A stretch of 64,000 nt of DNA from an uncultured Gammaproteobacteria bacterium (GCA_947258785.1 CAMYJT010000004.1:33719-97718), one strand, 5' to 3'; counted from the first letter of the stretch, positions 26,732-36,222 are shown. A program made the numbers and translations. Notes: generated from the letters alone by a model not told the origin.

Positions 26732-27922
26732 ATGAGCAATCACAGCGATAATCTGCGCCGCTCACCGGCGCCCGACAACCAGGCGGCAAGAATAGGGGAG
26801 ATCGAACCGTTTTACGTCATGGAGATTCTGGACCGGGCTTTCGCCCTGGAGCACGCCGGGCGTGCGGTGATTCACCTCGAGGTGGGGGAGCCCGATTTTC
26901 CAACCCCCGTGCCGGTGGCGGAGGCCGGTATGCAGGCGTTGCGCGAAGGCAAAACGCGTTATGTGTCGGCGCTTGGTGTCGACGCGCTGCGTGAACGGAT
27001 TGCTGCGCGTTATCCGCCGGCGTGCCGGCCGCCGCCGGACCGGGTGGCGGTCACACCCGGGTCCTCAGGGGCGTTTCAATTGATCTTCGGTTCGTTGATC
27101 GACCCCGGAGATGAAGTGCTGCTGACTGATCCGGGTTATCCCTGCAACGCGAATTTCGTGCGCCTATTTGAGGGAGTGCCCAGACTGGTCGCGTGTGATG
27201 CCGCGGCGGGGTATCAATTTACCGCAACCGCGATCGAAACAGCATGGACCGAGCGGACCAAAGCGGTCTTGATCGGCACCCCATCGAATCCCACCGGGAC
27301 TGCAGTATCAAGCGATGAAATGACCCGTATCGTGGAATCGGTGGAGCGGCTCGGCGGCACCTTGATTGTCGACGAGATCTATCACGGCCTCACATACGGC
27401 CCTGAAGTTCGCACGGCCTTATATGACACCGACCGTGCGTTCATCGTAAACAGCTTCTCCAAGTACTTCGGTATGACGGGTTGGAGAGTGGGTTGGTTGG
27501 TAATGCCATCGGCGTTTATCGATGGCATTACCAAGCTGGCTCAGAATCTTTTTATTTCCACTAACACGCCGGCGCAATATGCCGCCTTGCGTGCGTGTGA
27601 GGAGGACGTCGTTGCTGAGCTGGAAAGGCGCCGGGAGGTGTTCCGGCAACGGCGCGATTATCTGGTGCCGGCATTGCGCGAACTGGGCTTCAAGGTACCG
27701 GTGACCCCAGACGGGGCATTTTATGTCTACGCCGACTGCAGCGCGTTTACCAACGACAGTTATGAGTTTGCCCTGGAGGTGTTGGACTCGACCGGAGTCG
27801 CTATTACACCGGGGTGCGACTTCGGCCGGTACCGTCACCGGGAGCACGTCCGATTCTCCTACGCGAATCACCTCGGCAAGCTGCAGCAGGCGGTGCAGCG
27901 CCTGGCCGGGTTCCTGAGCTGA
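26732..27922 (+). CDS. Class I/II PLP-dependent aminotransferase
   Basis: A 396-aa fold-type I aminotransferase. The PLP lysine is Lys244 in NSFSKYFGMTGWRVGW. Other family marks are HLEVGEPDFPTPVPVAEAGM, VTPGSSGAFQLIFGS, GTPSNPTGT and LIVDEIYHGLTYG. The final Arg that binds the substrate carboxylate is probably in HVRFSYANHLG. It resembles aspartate/aromatic-type transaminases. It diverges from the TRAP cluster, so its substrate could be what the transporter imports, but this is not shown. Confidence 0.9.
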   Translation: MSNHSDNLRRSPAPDNQAARIGEIEPFYVMEILDRAFALEHAGRAVIHLEVGEPDFPTPVPVAEAGMQALREGKTRYVSALGVDALRERIAARYPPACRPPPDRVAVTPGSSGAFQLIFGSLIDPGDEVLLTDPGYPCNANFVRLFEGVPRLVACDAAAGYQFTATAIETAWTERTKAVLIGTPSNPTGTAVSSDEMTRIVESVERLGGTLIVDEIYHGLTYGPEVRTALYDTDRAFIVNSFSKYFGMTGWRVGWLVMPSAFIDGITKLAQNLFISTNTPAQYAALRACEEDVVAELERRREVFRQRRDYLVPALRELGFKVPVTPDGAFYVYADCSAFTNDSYEFALEVLDSTGVAITPGCDFGRYRHREHVRFSYANHLGKLQQAVQRLAGFLS

Positions 27923-27982
27923 CCGGACCGGCCGGTGATCGCGTGGGCGGTGGGCAAGTCTTGTGGACCTGCCCCCGGCCGA

Positions 27983-28564
27983 TCAGAATAACTTCTTGGC
28001 GATCCCCAGCAGATCGTCGGCAACCGAACCGTCGCCGTCGAGGTCGAGGAACGATGACAGGGTGCCGAGCTGTGAACCGCCACCGCTGAGCTGACCCAGG
28101 AGGCTGCTTAATCCTCCACCGCTGTTCAGCTGATTCAGAATCCCAGCAGACGCTGCCTGCTTGCTGGCTGAGCCCATCACGACGCCGGCCAGCATCGGCA
28201 ACATTTTTTTCAGAACACCGATATCCAGACCGGTCGTCTGGGCCGCCTGTGATGCAACCTGGCGGCTTTGTTCCTTGCCGCCCAATAGGTGAGCGAGTAT
28301 GCCGTTGCCGTCGTCGATGCTGCGTTGCTCACCCAGACTCTCCGGCTGGTCGATGTAGTGCGCATGCCGGCCACTCCCGAGTGCTGACAACAGCGAGCCC
28401 AATCCCTCTTCGCTGGACATGTTTTGGCGCATTCCGCGGGTGAGGGCCGGCAACATGCCGCCGATGGCGCTTTGGGTCTGATCCCGGTCGAGTCCGAACT
28501 GGCCGCCCAACTGCTCGAGCACCCGGCCGTTGCCGGCGCCCAGAATTTCGCTCAATATATTCAT
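27983..28564 (-). CDS. DUF937 (YidB-like) protein
   Basis: A 193-aa protein with the DUF937 pattern: helical segments (LGGQFGLDRDQTQSAIGGML and LPALTRGMRQNMSS), glycine-rich turns, and a second copy-like region (VLKKMLPMLAGVVMGSASKQ). It ends with a calcium-like loop FLDLDGDGSVADDLLGIA. Soluble and cytoplasmic; the function of the family is unclear. The start follows a GGGAGACAG ribosome site. Confidence 0.85.
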   Translation of the reverse strand: MNILSEILGAGNGRVLEQLGGQFGLDRDQTQSAIGGMLPALTRGMRQNMSSEEGLGSLLSALGSGRHAHYIDQPESLGEQRSIDDGNGILAHLLGGKEQSRQVASQAAQTTGLDIGVLKKMLPMLAGVVMGSASKQAASAGILNQLNSGGGLSSLLGQLSGGGSQLGTLSSFLDLDGDGSVADDLLGIAKKLF

Positions 28565-28632
28565 TACTGTCTCCCAGGCTCGAAATGGTTCAAGGGTTTC
28601 GCGTGCCGCAGCCAGCCGCGATCCCGTTTTGT

Positions 28633-28965
28633 CTAGTATGCCACGACCGGATCGAGCTGTTTGGCCTGTGCAATCCAGCGCGCAGCCAATTTGTCGTTCG
28701 GGGCCTGGCGAACCAGTATTTTTGAATGATTTGTCTCATGCATTGCCTTGGTCAGGTTTCCAGCATTCCGGTTGCGGAACTACCCGACGGTAACTACGCC
28801 CGCTGCTTCGTGCAATTCCGCGTACTGCGTCGCAACGCCTTTGATGCGAACCAGGTCGGTCATATTGACACACGGAGGATGAAGGCCTCACTCACGCCGG
28901 CACGTTCAGCAATGGCCTTGCGGCCGGTGCGGATTACGCCATCTCCGAGCGCACCCTTGTTGGGG
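28633..28965 (-). pseudogene. Disrupted DUF4332 (helix-hairpin-helix) gene
   Basis: Minus-strand pieces read GRKAIAERAGVSEAFILR in one frame, then MTDLVRIKGVATQYAELHEA in the next. A TAG follows VTVG, and the same frame goes on (NAGNLTKAMHETNHSKILVR, then APNDKLAARWIAQAK). Together they follow the order of DUF4332 proteins (helix-hairpin-helix, RIKGVG motif, QRNPANL region). One frameshift and one amber codon break it. Confidence 0.6.
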
Positions 28966-29124
28966 CGTGGGATAGTAACTTGAATTGGGCACGTGTGTGA
29001 ACGCTTGTAAGCCGCACAGACAGGCAGCCGACGTGGAGGTTAACAATTCTTAACGGCATCACCCGTTCAAGCAGTGTGGTCCTGGCTGGGCAGCAGGAAC
29101 GGTACACGTTAAAGTCACTGTGGT

Positions 29125-29355
29125 ATGCAAGCGGTATTCTTGTTAACTATTGTGCTCTTAATTTGGATCGCATTGTGGCGGTTGAACATAAAACACGTGG
29201 CCGACCGCGATTCCGATCCATCGCTCGGCAGCGGGATCGTTCCCAAGGTCAATCGGCGGGGACGGCAACTTCGCCACCATACCCTGTACGCGGTAGTGAG
29301 TCTGGTACTCATTGCCCTCATACTCACCGTCTGGCTGGGCAGCCGGGAGTTTTAA
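29125..29355 (+). CDS. Small membrane protein, unknown
   Basis: A 76-aa frame with two clear hydrophobic helices (FLLTIVLLIWIALW and YAVVSLVLIALILTVWLG) joined by a basic loop. Both ends carry charged residues as in an inner-membrane hairpin. No family recognised. Coding status rests on the two-helix pattern alone. Confidence 0.5.
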   Translation: MQAVFLLTIVLLIWIALWRLNIKHVADRDSDPSLGSGIVPKVNRRGRQLRHHTLYAVVSLVLIALILTVWLGSREF

Positions 29356-29556
29356 TCTGCATAATGCGGTAAGATCGATCCAACTCGGAGCCTGTTCGAG
29401 TATTTCGCCCATAGTGAGAAAATGGGGAAGTGAGCACCGAAGGCGCGCACAGGCTCCCAGGGCCGTATTCATGAGGCCTTGTGCACGGTATGCACAATGT
29501 TCCTCGAGTCAATCTGGCCACGACAATCTGTTCAACCAATACCATAGGAGGAAGTC

Positions 29557-29763
29557 ATGTCAGTAGCACGTGTTACCGAAATTATCGCGTCGTCCGAAAA
29601 GGGTTTCGACGATGCCGTCAAGACCGGTGTGCGTCGCGCGAATAAGACCTTGAAGAAGGTGAAAAGCGCCTGGGTCAAGGATCACAGCGTCGTTGTAAGC
29701 AGCGATGGAAAGATCTCCGAGTATCGGGTCAAGCTGAAAGTAACGTTTGTGCTGACGTCGTAA
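29557..29763 (+). CDS. Dodecin
   Basis: A 68-aa flavin-binding dodecamer subunit. The sequence follows the family closely: RVTEIIASSEKGFDDAVKTG, then RRANKTLKKVKSAWVKD and YRVKLKVTFVL. The flavin-stacking aromatic is the Trp in SAWVKD. It buffers free flavin in the cytoplasm. A GGAGGAAG ribosome site precedes the ATG, and a hairpin follows the stop. Confidence 0.95.
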   Translation: MSVARVTEIIASSEKGFDDAVKTGVRRANKTLKKVKSAWVKDHSVVVSSDGKISEYRVKLKVTFVLTS

Positions 29764-29777
29764 TACGGCTCAGGCCC

Positions 29778-29805
29778 CCGGCGTCCGGTGTGAACCGGAC
29801 GCCGG
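29778..29805 (+). terminator. Hairpin after dodecin
   Basis: A perfect 12-bp stem (CCGGCGTCCGGT / ACCGGACGCCGG) with a GTGA loop lies 15 bases after the dodecin stop. The following TATCCTCAGTATCCTT is only moderately T-rich, so termination may be partial. Confidence 0.65.
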
Positions 29806-29837
29806 TATCCTCAGTATCCTTATAGGTGCCGCAGAAC

Positions 29838-30395
29838 ATGCCGAACGACGAGTTGGCTGATCACTACGCAGAAATTATCAGGTCGATCGGGGAGAACGTA
29901 GACCGCGAAGGCCTCCGGGGAACACCGCTACGAGCCGCAAAGGCGATACGGTACTTGACCAGGGGATACTATCAGTCGCTGGAAGACGTCGTTAACAACG
30001 CTATTTTTGAGTCGGACAACGATGAGATGGTGTTGGTCAAAAACATTGAACTCTATTCGCTATGCGAACATCATCTGTTGCCGTTTGTCGGCAAGTGTCA
30101 CGCCGCCTACATACCCACTGGGAAGGTCATTGGTCTGTCAAAAATCGCGCGGATTGTGGATATGTACGCGCGGCGGCTGCAGATTCAAGAGTCGCTGACC
30201 CGGCAGGTTGCCGAGGCATTGATGGACACCACCGGCGCCAGCGGAGTTGGTGTGGTCATTGAGGCCAAGCACCTGTGTATGATGATGCGTGGTGTCGAGA
30301 AGCAGAACTCGACGATGAAGACATCGATGATGCTCGGGTCATTCCGCGCCAATCACAGCACCCGGGACGAGTTTCTGCGCTTGATCACCGGTTGA
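29838..30395 (+). CDS. folE: GTP cyclohydrolase I
   Basis: A 185-aa enzyme that converts GTP to dihydroneopterin triphosphate, the first step of tetrahydrofolate synthesis. The zinc and catalytic residues are visible in [18 protein letters not shown] and in [20 protein letters not shown]. The length matches single-domain FolE. The ATG is preferred over an in-frame GTG four codons earlier because AGG lies at a suitable distance from it. Confidence 0.95.
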   Translation: MPNDELADHYAEIIRSIGENVDREGLRGTPLRAAKAIRYLTRGYYQSLEDVVNNAIFESDNDEMVLVKNIELYSLCEHHLLPFVGKCHAAYIPTGKVIGLSKIARIVDMYARRLQIQESLTRQVAEALMDTTGASGVGVVIEAKHLCMMMRGVEKQNSTMKTSMMLGSFRANHSTRDEFLRLITG

Positions 30396-30633
30396 TTTCG
30401 CGGCTTTGCCGTGGCCGTCAGTCCCGGATCGTCGCTTGATTCTATGTGTCAGCCCGTTTGAGGTATACTCGAAAACCTCAAACTTTGCCATGTATTTTCC
30501 GTTCAGGCGGAATGGTTTTGCGGTGCTTGCACCGCGTTACGCACCGTGTGGCGCGGCCAGGGCCGGTACTGCAGCGTCCCCCGGGTCCCGTGGCGTCGAT
30601 GGTTGCCAAGCCAATGTCGAATTGAGGTGGGAC

Positions 30634-31332
30634 ATGAGAATCGCGTTACTCGAAGACGATCCCGATCAGGCCGCCTTGCTGGTGTTGTGGTTGTCCGACG
30701 CCGGGCATCAGTGTGTCCACTACGCGGAAAGTAAGCGATTTTTGCGAGCGATCAACCGTGAGAGTTACGATCTATTGATCTTGGATTGGATGGTGCCCGA
30801 GATGAACGGCCTTGAGGTGTTGAACTGGGTGCGCGGCAACGTGGAGTGGCAGGTTCCGGTGCTGTTCGTGACCCAGAAAGAAGACGAGCGTTACATTGTT
30901 GAGGCACTGGAAGCGGGCGCCGACGACTACATGGTCAAGCCAGTCAAACAGCGCGAGATGGCGGCACGGGTCACCGCGCTCGGACGGCGTGTTGGGCTGG
31001 TCGACGACAAGACGTCGATCATCGAGATCAATCCGTATCACATAGACACGAAACAGCACGCCGTCGCCGTCGACGGGGAACCGGTGAAGCTCACGCAGAA
31101 GGAATACGAGTTGATCGTCTTTCTGTTCAGGAACGTCGGTCGCGTCATCTCGCGCAGCCACCTGCTCGAAAGTGTGTGGGGCACCAATCCGGACATCAAC
31201 ACCCGAACGATCGACACGCACATGAGCCGTATCCGCAGCAAGCTGAAGATCACACCGGAAAACGGCTGGCGCTTGAGTTCCATCTATCAACATGGATACC
31301 GATTGGATCAATTGGCCGGCGCCGCGTCCTAG
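30634..31332 (+). CDS. OmpR-family response regulator
   Basis: A 232-aa two-domain regulator. The receiver has the acidic pocket LLEDDPDQ, phospho-acceptor Asp51 in LLILDWMVPEMNG and Lys in DDYMVKPVK. The C-terminus is a winged helix (KLTQKEYELIVFLFRNVGRV, then RTIDTHMSRIRSKL). GAGGTGGGAC precedes the ATG. No histidine kinase is encoded next to it; instead an Hpt protein follows, suggesting phosphorelay input from elsewhere. Confidence 0.93.
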   Translation: MRIALLEDDPDQAALLVLWLSDAGHQCVHYAESKRFLRAINRESYDLLILDWMVPEMNGLEVLNWVRGNVEWQVPVLFVTQKEDERYIVEALEAGADDYMVKPVKQREMAARVTALGRRVGLVDDKTSIIEINPYHIDTKQHAVAVDGEPVKLTQKEYELIVFLFRNVGRVISRSHLLESVWGTNPDINTRTIDTHMSRIRSKLKITPENGWRLSSIYQHGYRLDQLAGAAS

Positions 31333-31382
31333 CCCCGGTGGTGCGCATACCGCGGAGGGCTGACCCGTCCTTCCCACGGGAC

Positions 31383-31709
31383 ATGAGCACCGACGCCCGG
31401 ATCGAGGAACTGAAGCGGAAGTACCTGGCATCGCTGGCAGTCAAAGCGGTGGAGATAGAACGGCAGTGGAGCGCCGTAAGATCCAGCCGCTATTCCAGCG
31501 TGGCCGTGAGCGCGCTTGCTGACTATTTGCACCGCCTCGCCGGTTCAACCGGGATGTATGGGTACACCGAGCTGTCGGAGCGAGTGCAGACCCTCGAGGC
31601 AAGACTGACCACGCCCGTTGCATTGGATCCGCTCTGGCGAACGGACGTGGCCGAGCGCGTGCAGGGTCTGCTCGACGCGCTCAATGAATTGAGCCGCGGC
31701 CCCCGCTGA
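31383..31709 (+). CDS. Hpt-domain phosphotransfer protein
   Basis: A 108-aa all-helical protein with the phospho-acceptor His50 in ALADYLHRLAGSTGMYGY, the typical HxLxGxxxxYG form of an Hpt four-helix bundle. It lies 50 bases after the response regulator on the same strand, so the two are probably partners. A longer frame overlapping the regulator is less plausible. Confidence 0.8.
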   Translation: MSTDARIEELKRKYLASLAVKAVEIERQWSAVRSSRYSSVAVSALADYLHRLAGSTGMYGYTELSERVQTLEARLTTPVALDPLWRTDVAERVQGLLDALNELSRGPR

Positions 31710-31724
31710 GCCGCTTGGACGGGT

Positions 31725-32363
31725 TTAACCCCGTTCGCCGGCGGCCTTCGACACCAGGAAGTTCACGAGTTCCAACAGCTGGCTGTGTCCACCCGCGCTG
31801 CTGACCGTCAAGCGGTATTTTCCGGCGACGACGATGGTCGGTACCCCCGTGGCCTGGTACCGTCGCGACATCATGCTGGCGTGACGCATTTTGCTGTCCA
31901 CGGCGAAGGAATTGAAGGCATCGAGGAACGTCTGCTTGGCGACACCGTGGGTCTCGAGGAATGGTGTCAGTTCTGCGAGATTTCGGACCCGGTTCTTGCG
32001 TTTGTGAATTTCATCGAAGAAGGCCTGGTGCAGGGTGCCGAGCAGATCCAGCGCCTCGAAGGTGTAAAATACCTGGGCGTGAAACGCCCAGCTGTCCCGC
32101 AGCACTGCCGGCAAGCGCACATAGCCGACGTTTTTCGGCTTGTTTTTCAACCATTTTTCCATCACCGGTTCAAGGTCGTAACAGTGCGGGCAGCCGTACC
32201 AGAACAATTCCAGCACCTCGATCTTGTCACCCGTCTGCACCGGCTGCGGTTCGGAGAGCTCGAAATAATGAACTCCAGGTGAAAAGTTGGACGCCGGCAG
32301 CGGCGCCGAGGCCACGCCCAGCAACATCACGGGAATTATCACTAGTCGGAAAAGCGTACGCAT
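31725..32363 (-). CDS. dsbA: Thiol:disulfide interchange protein DsbA
   Basis: A 212-aa periplasmic oxidant of secreted protein thiols. Signal peptide (VIIPVMLLGVASA), thioredoxin fold with an inserted helical domain, active site C58-P-H-C61 in LFWYGCPHCYDLEP and the cis-Pro loop ATGVPTIVVAGKYRL. Standard length for the DsbA family. Confidence 0.95.
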   Translation of the reverse strand: MRTLFRLVIIPVMLLGVASAPLPASNFSPGVHYFELSEPQPVQTGDKIEVLELFWYGCPHCYDLEPVMEKWLKNKPKNVGYVRLPAVLRDSWAFHAQVFYTFEALDLLGTLHQAFFDEIHKRKNRVRNLAELTPFLETHGVAKQTFLDAFNSFAVDSKMRHASMMSRRYQATGVPTIVVAGKYRLTVSSAGGHSQLLELVNFLVSKAAGERG

Positions 32364-32434
32364 GCCTGTCTACTCCTTGCTTGATCGGCGTCAGCGTAGT
32401 GAAACCAAGTCCACAAAGCAAGGGTCTGAGCCGG

Positions 32435-33841
32435 TCACCTCATGCCGGCGGGGCGTCGTTGACCGGACCGCGCCGTCAGGCTCGAGGCAAGGCGTCGGGG
32501 CAGGTCGTCGAATCCTCCGTTACTCATGATGACCACATGGTCGCCGGATTCCAATTCTTCGGCGAGCCGATCGATGATGCCGGCTACCGAGTCGATCACC
32601 TCGATGGTCTTGACGGAGTTGGGGTTTAAATCCCAACTCAGATCAGGCGGCCTGTAAACGAGGCTCATGTCGGCAGCGGACAAGGCCGCCGGCAGCGTCG
32701 CCTGGTGTTTACCCATCCGCATGGTATTCGATCGCGGTTCGAAGACGGCGATGATTCGGCCGGGGCCGATGTGTCGGCGCAACGCGCACAGGGTTTCACG
32801 AACCTCGGTCGGGTGATGGGCAAAATCGTCGTACACGAGCACGCCGCCGGCTTCACTGATGAGTTCGAGGCGCCGTTTGACCGACCGGAAATCGGCCAAT
32901 GCGGCGCACGCCGCCACAACCGAGACCCCGACGTGATGGGCCGCGGCGACTGCGGCAAGGGCGTTCACCATGTTGTGGCGCCCGATCAGCGGCCAGTGAA
33001 CGGTACCGGCCTGACGGCCGTTGTGTCGGATTTCGAAACTGGAGTAATCGCCGCACAGCGGATGGCCGGTCCACAGCGGCTGCAGGTGACGGTCTGCCAG
33101 CGTGTTCGAATGCGGTGCGAAGTACTCCACGCTCGACCAACAGCCCATGGCGAGCACGTGGTGCAGGTTGCGGTCGTCCCCATTAACGATGATCCGCCCG
33201 TTGTGCGGAACCGTGCGCAGCAGGTGGTGGAACTGTCTCTTAATTTCGCTGAGATTACCGAATATGTCGGCGTGGTCGAACTCGAGGTTGTTCAACACCA
33301 CCGTTCGCGGCCGGTAGTGAACGAACTTGGACCGCTTGTCAAAAAACGCGGTGTCGTATTCATCGGCCTCGACGGTAAAGAACGGGGCACTACCCAGTCG
33401 CGCCGAAACACCGAAATTGCTGGGAACTCCGCCGATTAGAAACCCCGCGTCGAGTCCCACCTTGTCCAGTATCCAGCTCACAGCGCTTGCGGCGGTAGTC
33501 TTTCCGTGGGTGCCGGCGACGGCTACAACCCAGCGCCGAGCGAGCACGTGCTCGGCCAGCCACTGCGGTCCGGAGGTGTAGGGAAGACCCCGACCCAGCA
33601 CTGCCTCCACCGTCGGATTGCCCCGTGACAAGGCGTTGCCGATGACGACCAGATCGGGCGGCGGCTCCAGCTGATTGATGTCGTAACCTCGCGTCAGCTT
33701 GATATCGAGCGCGGCCAGTTGGGTGCTCATCGGGGGATAAAGTTCGGCGTCGGCGCCGGTCACGCGGTGACCCAGTTGTTGCGCCAGCCGCGCCACACCG
33801 CCCATGAAAGTGCCGCCCACCCCGAGTACGTGCAGTTGCAT
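32435..33841 (-). CDS. mpl: UDP-N-acetylmuramate:L-Ala-gamma-D-Glu-meso-DAP ligase
   Basis: A 468-aa Mur-ligase family enzyme that recycles the murein tripeptide onto UDP-MurNAc. N-terminal Rossmann segment MQLHVLGVGGTFMGGVA, ATP loop VVAVAGTHGKTTAASAV, central NNLEFDHADIFG and C-terminal VYDDFAHHPTEVRETL. The Met before QLHVLG is the usual start. One base separates it from the stop of the upstream membrane protein gene, so the two form an operon. Confidence 0.96.
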   Translation of the reverse strand: MQLHVLGVGGTFMGGVARLAQQLGHRVTGADAELYPPMSTQLAALDIKLTRGYDINQLEPPPDLVVIGNALSRGNPTVEAVLGRGLPYTSGPQWLAEHVLARRWVVAVAGTHGKTTAASAVSWILDKVGLDAGFLIGGVPSNFGVSARLGSAPFFTVEADEYDTAFFDKRSKFVHYRPRTVVLNNLEFDHADIFGNLSEIKRQFHHLLRTVPHNGRIIVNGDDRNLHHVLAMGCWSSVEYFAPHSNTLADRHLQPLWTGHPLCGDYSSFEIRHNGRQAGTVHWPLIGRHNMVNALAAVAAAHHVGVSVVAACAALADFRSVKRRLELISEAGGVLVYDDFAHHPTEVRETLCALRRHIGPGRIIAVFEPRSNTMRMGKHQATLPAALSAADMSLVYRPPDLSWDLNPNSVKTIEVIDSVAGIIDRLAEELESGDHVVIMSNGGFDDLPRRLASSLTARSGQRRPAGMR

Positions 33842-33842
33842 G

Positions 33843-34352
33843 TCAGGCGATCTGTCCGAACAGGACAAACACCAGAACCAAGGTAAATCCCTGACAGCCC
33901 AGGGTGATCAGCAGACTCGCCACGGTGCCGAGTTCCAGCGCTTGTTTAATCACGTGCACGGCGACCGCCAATACCCAGATGCTCAATGCGAACAGCAGCA
34001 GCATGGGAATGCCCGCGTCCGGCGTGTCTTTTACCCGAAACAACCAACCGACTATCGGCCAGGCGGCCAGCTGCAGCAACGCACTGGCCCCCAGAATAGC
34101 GGAGACCGTCTGCGGAAACCGTTCTGATTTCTGTTTCAGCCGGAGCACCAACCAGATCGCAAAGCCGAAAATGACCACCTGGGCCACGGACACGGCGATC
34201 ACCTGGCTGCCCTGACCGTGCGCATGCTGGGTGAGGATGTTGGTGGCAACGGCCGCCAGCGTGGTGGCGGCCACCAGGTTGTAACTGGAGGGTAGGTCTT
34301 GTGGTTTCGCCTGGAACAAGCAAAGATCCAGGAACAGTTTCAGAATCGTCAT
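33843..34352 (-). CDS. Predicted inner-membrane protein (about five helices)
   Basis: A 169-aa hydrophobic protein with about five membrane segments (VIAVSVAQVVIFGFAIWLVL, ILGASALLQLAAWPIVGWLF, GIPMLLLFALSIWVLAVAVH, VASLLITLGCQGFTLVLVFV). It has no recognised family. It precedes mpl with a one-base gap. It diverges from rnd across 29 bases that must hold both promoters. Confidence 0.75.
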   Translation of the reverse strand: MTILKLFLDLCLFQAKPQDLPSSYNLVAATTLAAVATNILTQHAHGQGSQVIAVSVAQVVIFGFAIWLVLRLKQKSERFPQTVSAILGASALLQLAAWPIVGWLFRVKDTPDAGIPMLLLFALSIWVLAVAVHVIKQALELGTVASLLITLGCQGFTLVLVFVLFGQIA

Positions 34353-34381
34353 ACCGCCTTGTCGGGTGAATTGGCCAGTTA

Positions 34382-35509
34382 GTGAGCAGAACTTTGGTGA
34401 CCCTGCCGATTATTCAGGATGTCGGGCAGCTGGAACAATGCTGCCGTGACCTAACACACCAGCAATGGATCGGTGTGGATACGGAGTTTCTGCGGGTGCG
34501 AACCTACTACCCTCGATTGTGTCTGCTCCAGATATCGTGCCCCGACCGTGTCATTGCTGTGGATCCGCTGCAGTGCAAGACTCTCGATCCCCTGATTGAA
34601 TTGTTGACTGACACGCAACGGGTCAAGGTAATACACGCTGCGCGGCAGGATCTGGAGGTCTTATACCATATTTGCGGCAGTGTTCCTCAGCCGGTGTTCG
34701 ACACCCAAATCGCCGCGGCGTTGCTGGGCTACGGTGACCAGATCTCCTACGCGGCCCTGGTGGCGGAATTGATCGGTCCCAGCATTGCCAAACAACAAAC
34801 CCGCACCAATTGGTGCGCCCGGCCGCTGACCGCCGATCAGCTGACCTACGCCTATGAGGACGTGTATTACCTGGGCACCCTGTATCAACGGTTCAGCAGT
34901 GAGCTGAACCGCCGGAATCGCGCCGAATGGCTCCGTGAGGAGGGACAACGGCTGGTTGACCCGTCCTTGTATTCACAGGTCCCGCAACAGGCGTATCAGC
35001 GTATGCGTAAAGGACACAGCCTGGAACCCGAATCGCAACAAGTCTTGAAACGGTTGGCGGTGTGGCGCGAACGGGTGGCTCAGGCTAGGAATCTGCCCAG
35101 GAATTGGGTCGTCGATGACCGTCAATTGATCGCTCTGGCCGTGTCACGGCCCCGCCAGGAGGAGGATTTTACGAAGATCGACGATTTATCGTCGAAGTTT
35201 GTTCACCGTTACGGTGACGACATCATGGCGATCGTCGGTAAGGTGCGGCAGGCGGGCTGTACCGGGATTGTATGGAAGACCCCCGCGCGCTTGACCCAGG
35301 TGCAAAAGCACTTAGTGAGCCAACTGCTCGATGTCGTGCGCGGTACCGCGAATCAACATAGGGTCTCAGCGGCCCTACTCGCAACCCGCGCGGAAGTTGA
35401 GCGGTTCGTGCGCGGCGACCGTGAACTGTTATTTATGCAGGGCTGGCGCTATCGGCTGATCGGCGACCGATTGACGCAAGTGCTCGCGCAAGCGCGCTCT
35501 AGCCGTTGA
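34382..35509 (+). CDS. rnd: Ribonuclease D
   Basis: A 375-aa 3'-5' exonuclease for tRNA and structured RNA ends. DEDD motifs: VDTEFLRVRTYYPRLCLLQI (Asp, Glu), HAARQDLEVLYHICG (Asp) and TYAYEDVYYLGTLY (Tyr, Asp). The rest holds HRDC-type helical domains (LKRLAVWRERVAQARNLPRN). GTG start. Length is typical. Confidence 0.95.
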   Translation: MSRTLVTLPIIQDVGQLEQCCRDLTHQQWIGVDTEFLRVRTYYPRLCLLQISCPDRVIAVDPLQCKTLDPLIELLTDTQRVKVIHAARQDLEVLYHICGSVPQPVFDTQIAAALLGYGDQISYAALVAELIGPSIAKQQTRTNWCARPLTADQLTYAYEDVYYLGTLYQRFSSELNRRNRAEWLREEGQRLVDPSLYSQVPQQAYQRMRKGHSLEPESQQVLKRLAVWRERVAQARNLPRNWVVDDRQLIALAVSRPRQEEDFTKIDDLSSKFVHRYGDDIMAIVGKVRQAGCTGIVWKTPARLTQVQKHLVSQLLDVVRGTANQHRVSAALLATRAEVERFVRGDRELLFMQGWRYRLIGDRLTQVLAQARSSR

Positions 35510-35529
35510 GTGGGCAGCCGGTTTCGCGC

Positions 35530-35892
35530 TTAAACCTCCAGCAGTACAACATCTTCGTGATCGTAAGCGGGCGCGCAGCAACAGAGCAACACCAGCGGTG
35601 TTGCGGCGAGGTTGGTCAGCTTGTGGGGGGTGTCGGGGCGGACGAGTACGGTGTATCCGGCTTTGACGGTGAACGATGCGTCCCCCAGGATCACGCGGCC
35701 GGTGCCGGCGGTGATGTGATAGAGTTCTTCGCACCGCAAGTGTTTGTGGAGGGCCGTTTCAGCATACGGTGCTACCGTGGCTTCGGCGAGACTCTGCCGG
35801 GAATTGCCATGCCGGAGGGGGTGCATCAGCTCACGCACGGTCGAACCGTCTTTGGTTATATAGGGCTTGATTTTCGAAATGGTGGTCTTCAT
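35530..35892 (-). CDS. Small cupin-domain protein
   Basis: A 120-aa single-domain cupin. First motif around ALHKHLRCEELYHITAGTGR and second around VRPDTPHKLTNLAATPLVLL. It resembles mannose-6-phosphate isomerase-like cupins, a broad class. Metal ligands appear to be the two His and Glu of the first motif and the His of the second. The internal Met before KTTISKIKPY was taken as start. Confidence 0.8.
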   Translation of the reverse strand: MKTTISKIKPYITKDGSTVRELMHPLRHGNSRQSLAEATVAPYAETALHKHLRCEELYHITAGTGRVILGDASFTVKAGYTVLVRPDTPHKLTNLAATPLVLLCCCAPAYDHEDVVLLEV

Positions 35893-35952
35893 GGTCTGGC
35901 CGGGCGTGTTTTGCGGTTGCCGAGTCACGGCCTGCGATTTTACCTGGTCTAC

Positions 35953-36212
35953 GCATCTAACCGGCATATTGCAACAAAGCGGCGAAAAGGAGAGCTAACA
36001 TGTTGTTTGGCATGAGATATGCGAACCATGCGTGGAGTAACATTTTGCGCCCGGGCAGGTGCCTATCCCGGCGCTGGCTCGGTCTCAAGTGCTTGGACAC
36101 TTGCGCTTCACTCAATGCATAGCTACGGCTATGCATTTTGTTCCAACGCGGTGTCCAGCCGCCCGGTCCCTTCGCCATCGTCCGGGATCCTTGGTGCAAT
36201 ATGCGGGCTAGA
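35953..36212 (+). repeat. Intergenic repeat, copy A
   Basis: About 260 bp that aligns imperfectly with copy B over most of its length. The best shared blocks are TATTGCAaCAAaGCGGCGA-like at the left, ATCCCGGCGCTGGCT, ACTTGCGCTT and, at the right, CCCTTCGCCATC followed by TCCGGGATCCTTGGTG. It contains a perfect 9-bp hairpin (ATGCATAGC, loop TACG). It ends about 10 bases before the GTG of the reductase gene, so it could hold regulatory sequence. Confidence 0.65.
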
Positions 36213-36222
36213 GGTCTGCAAC

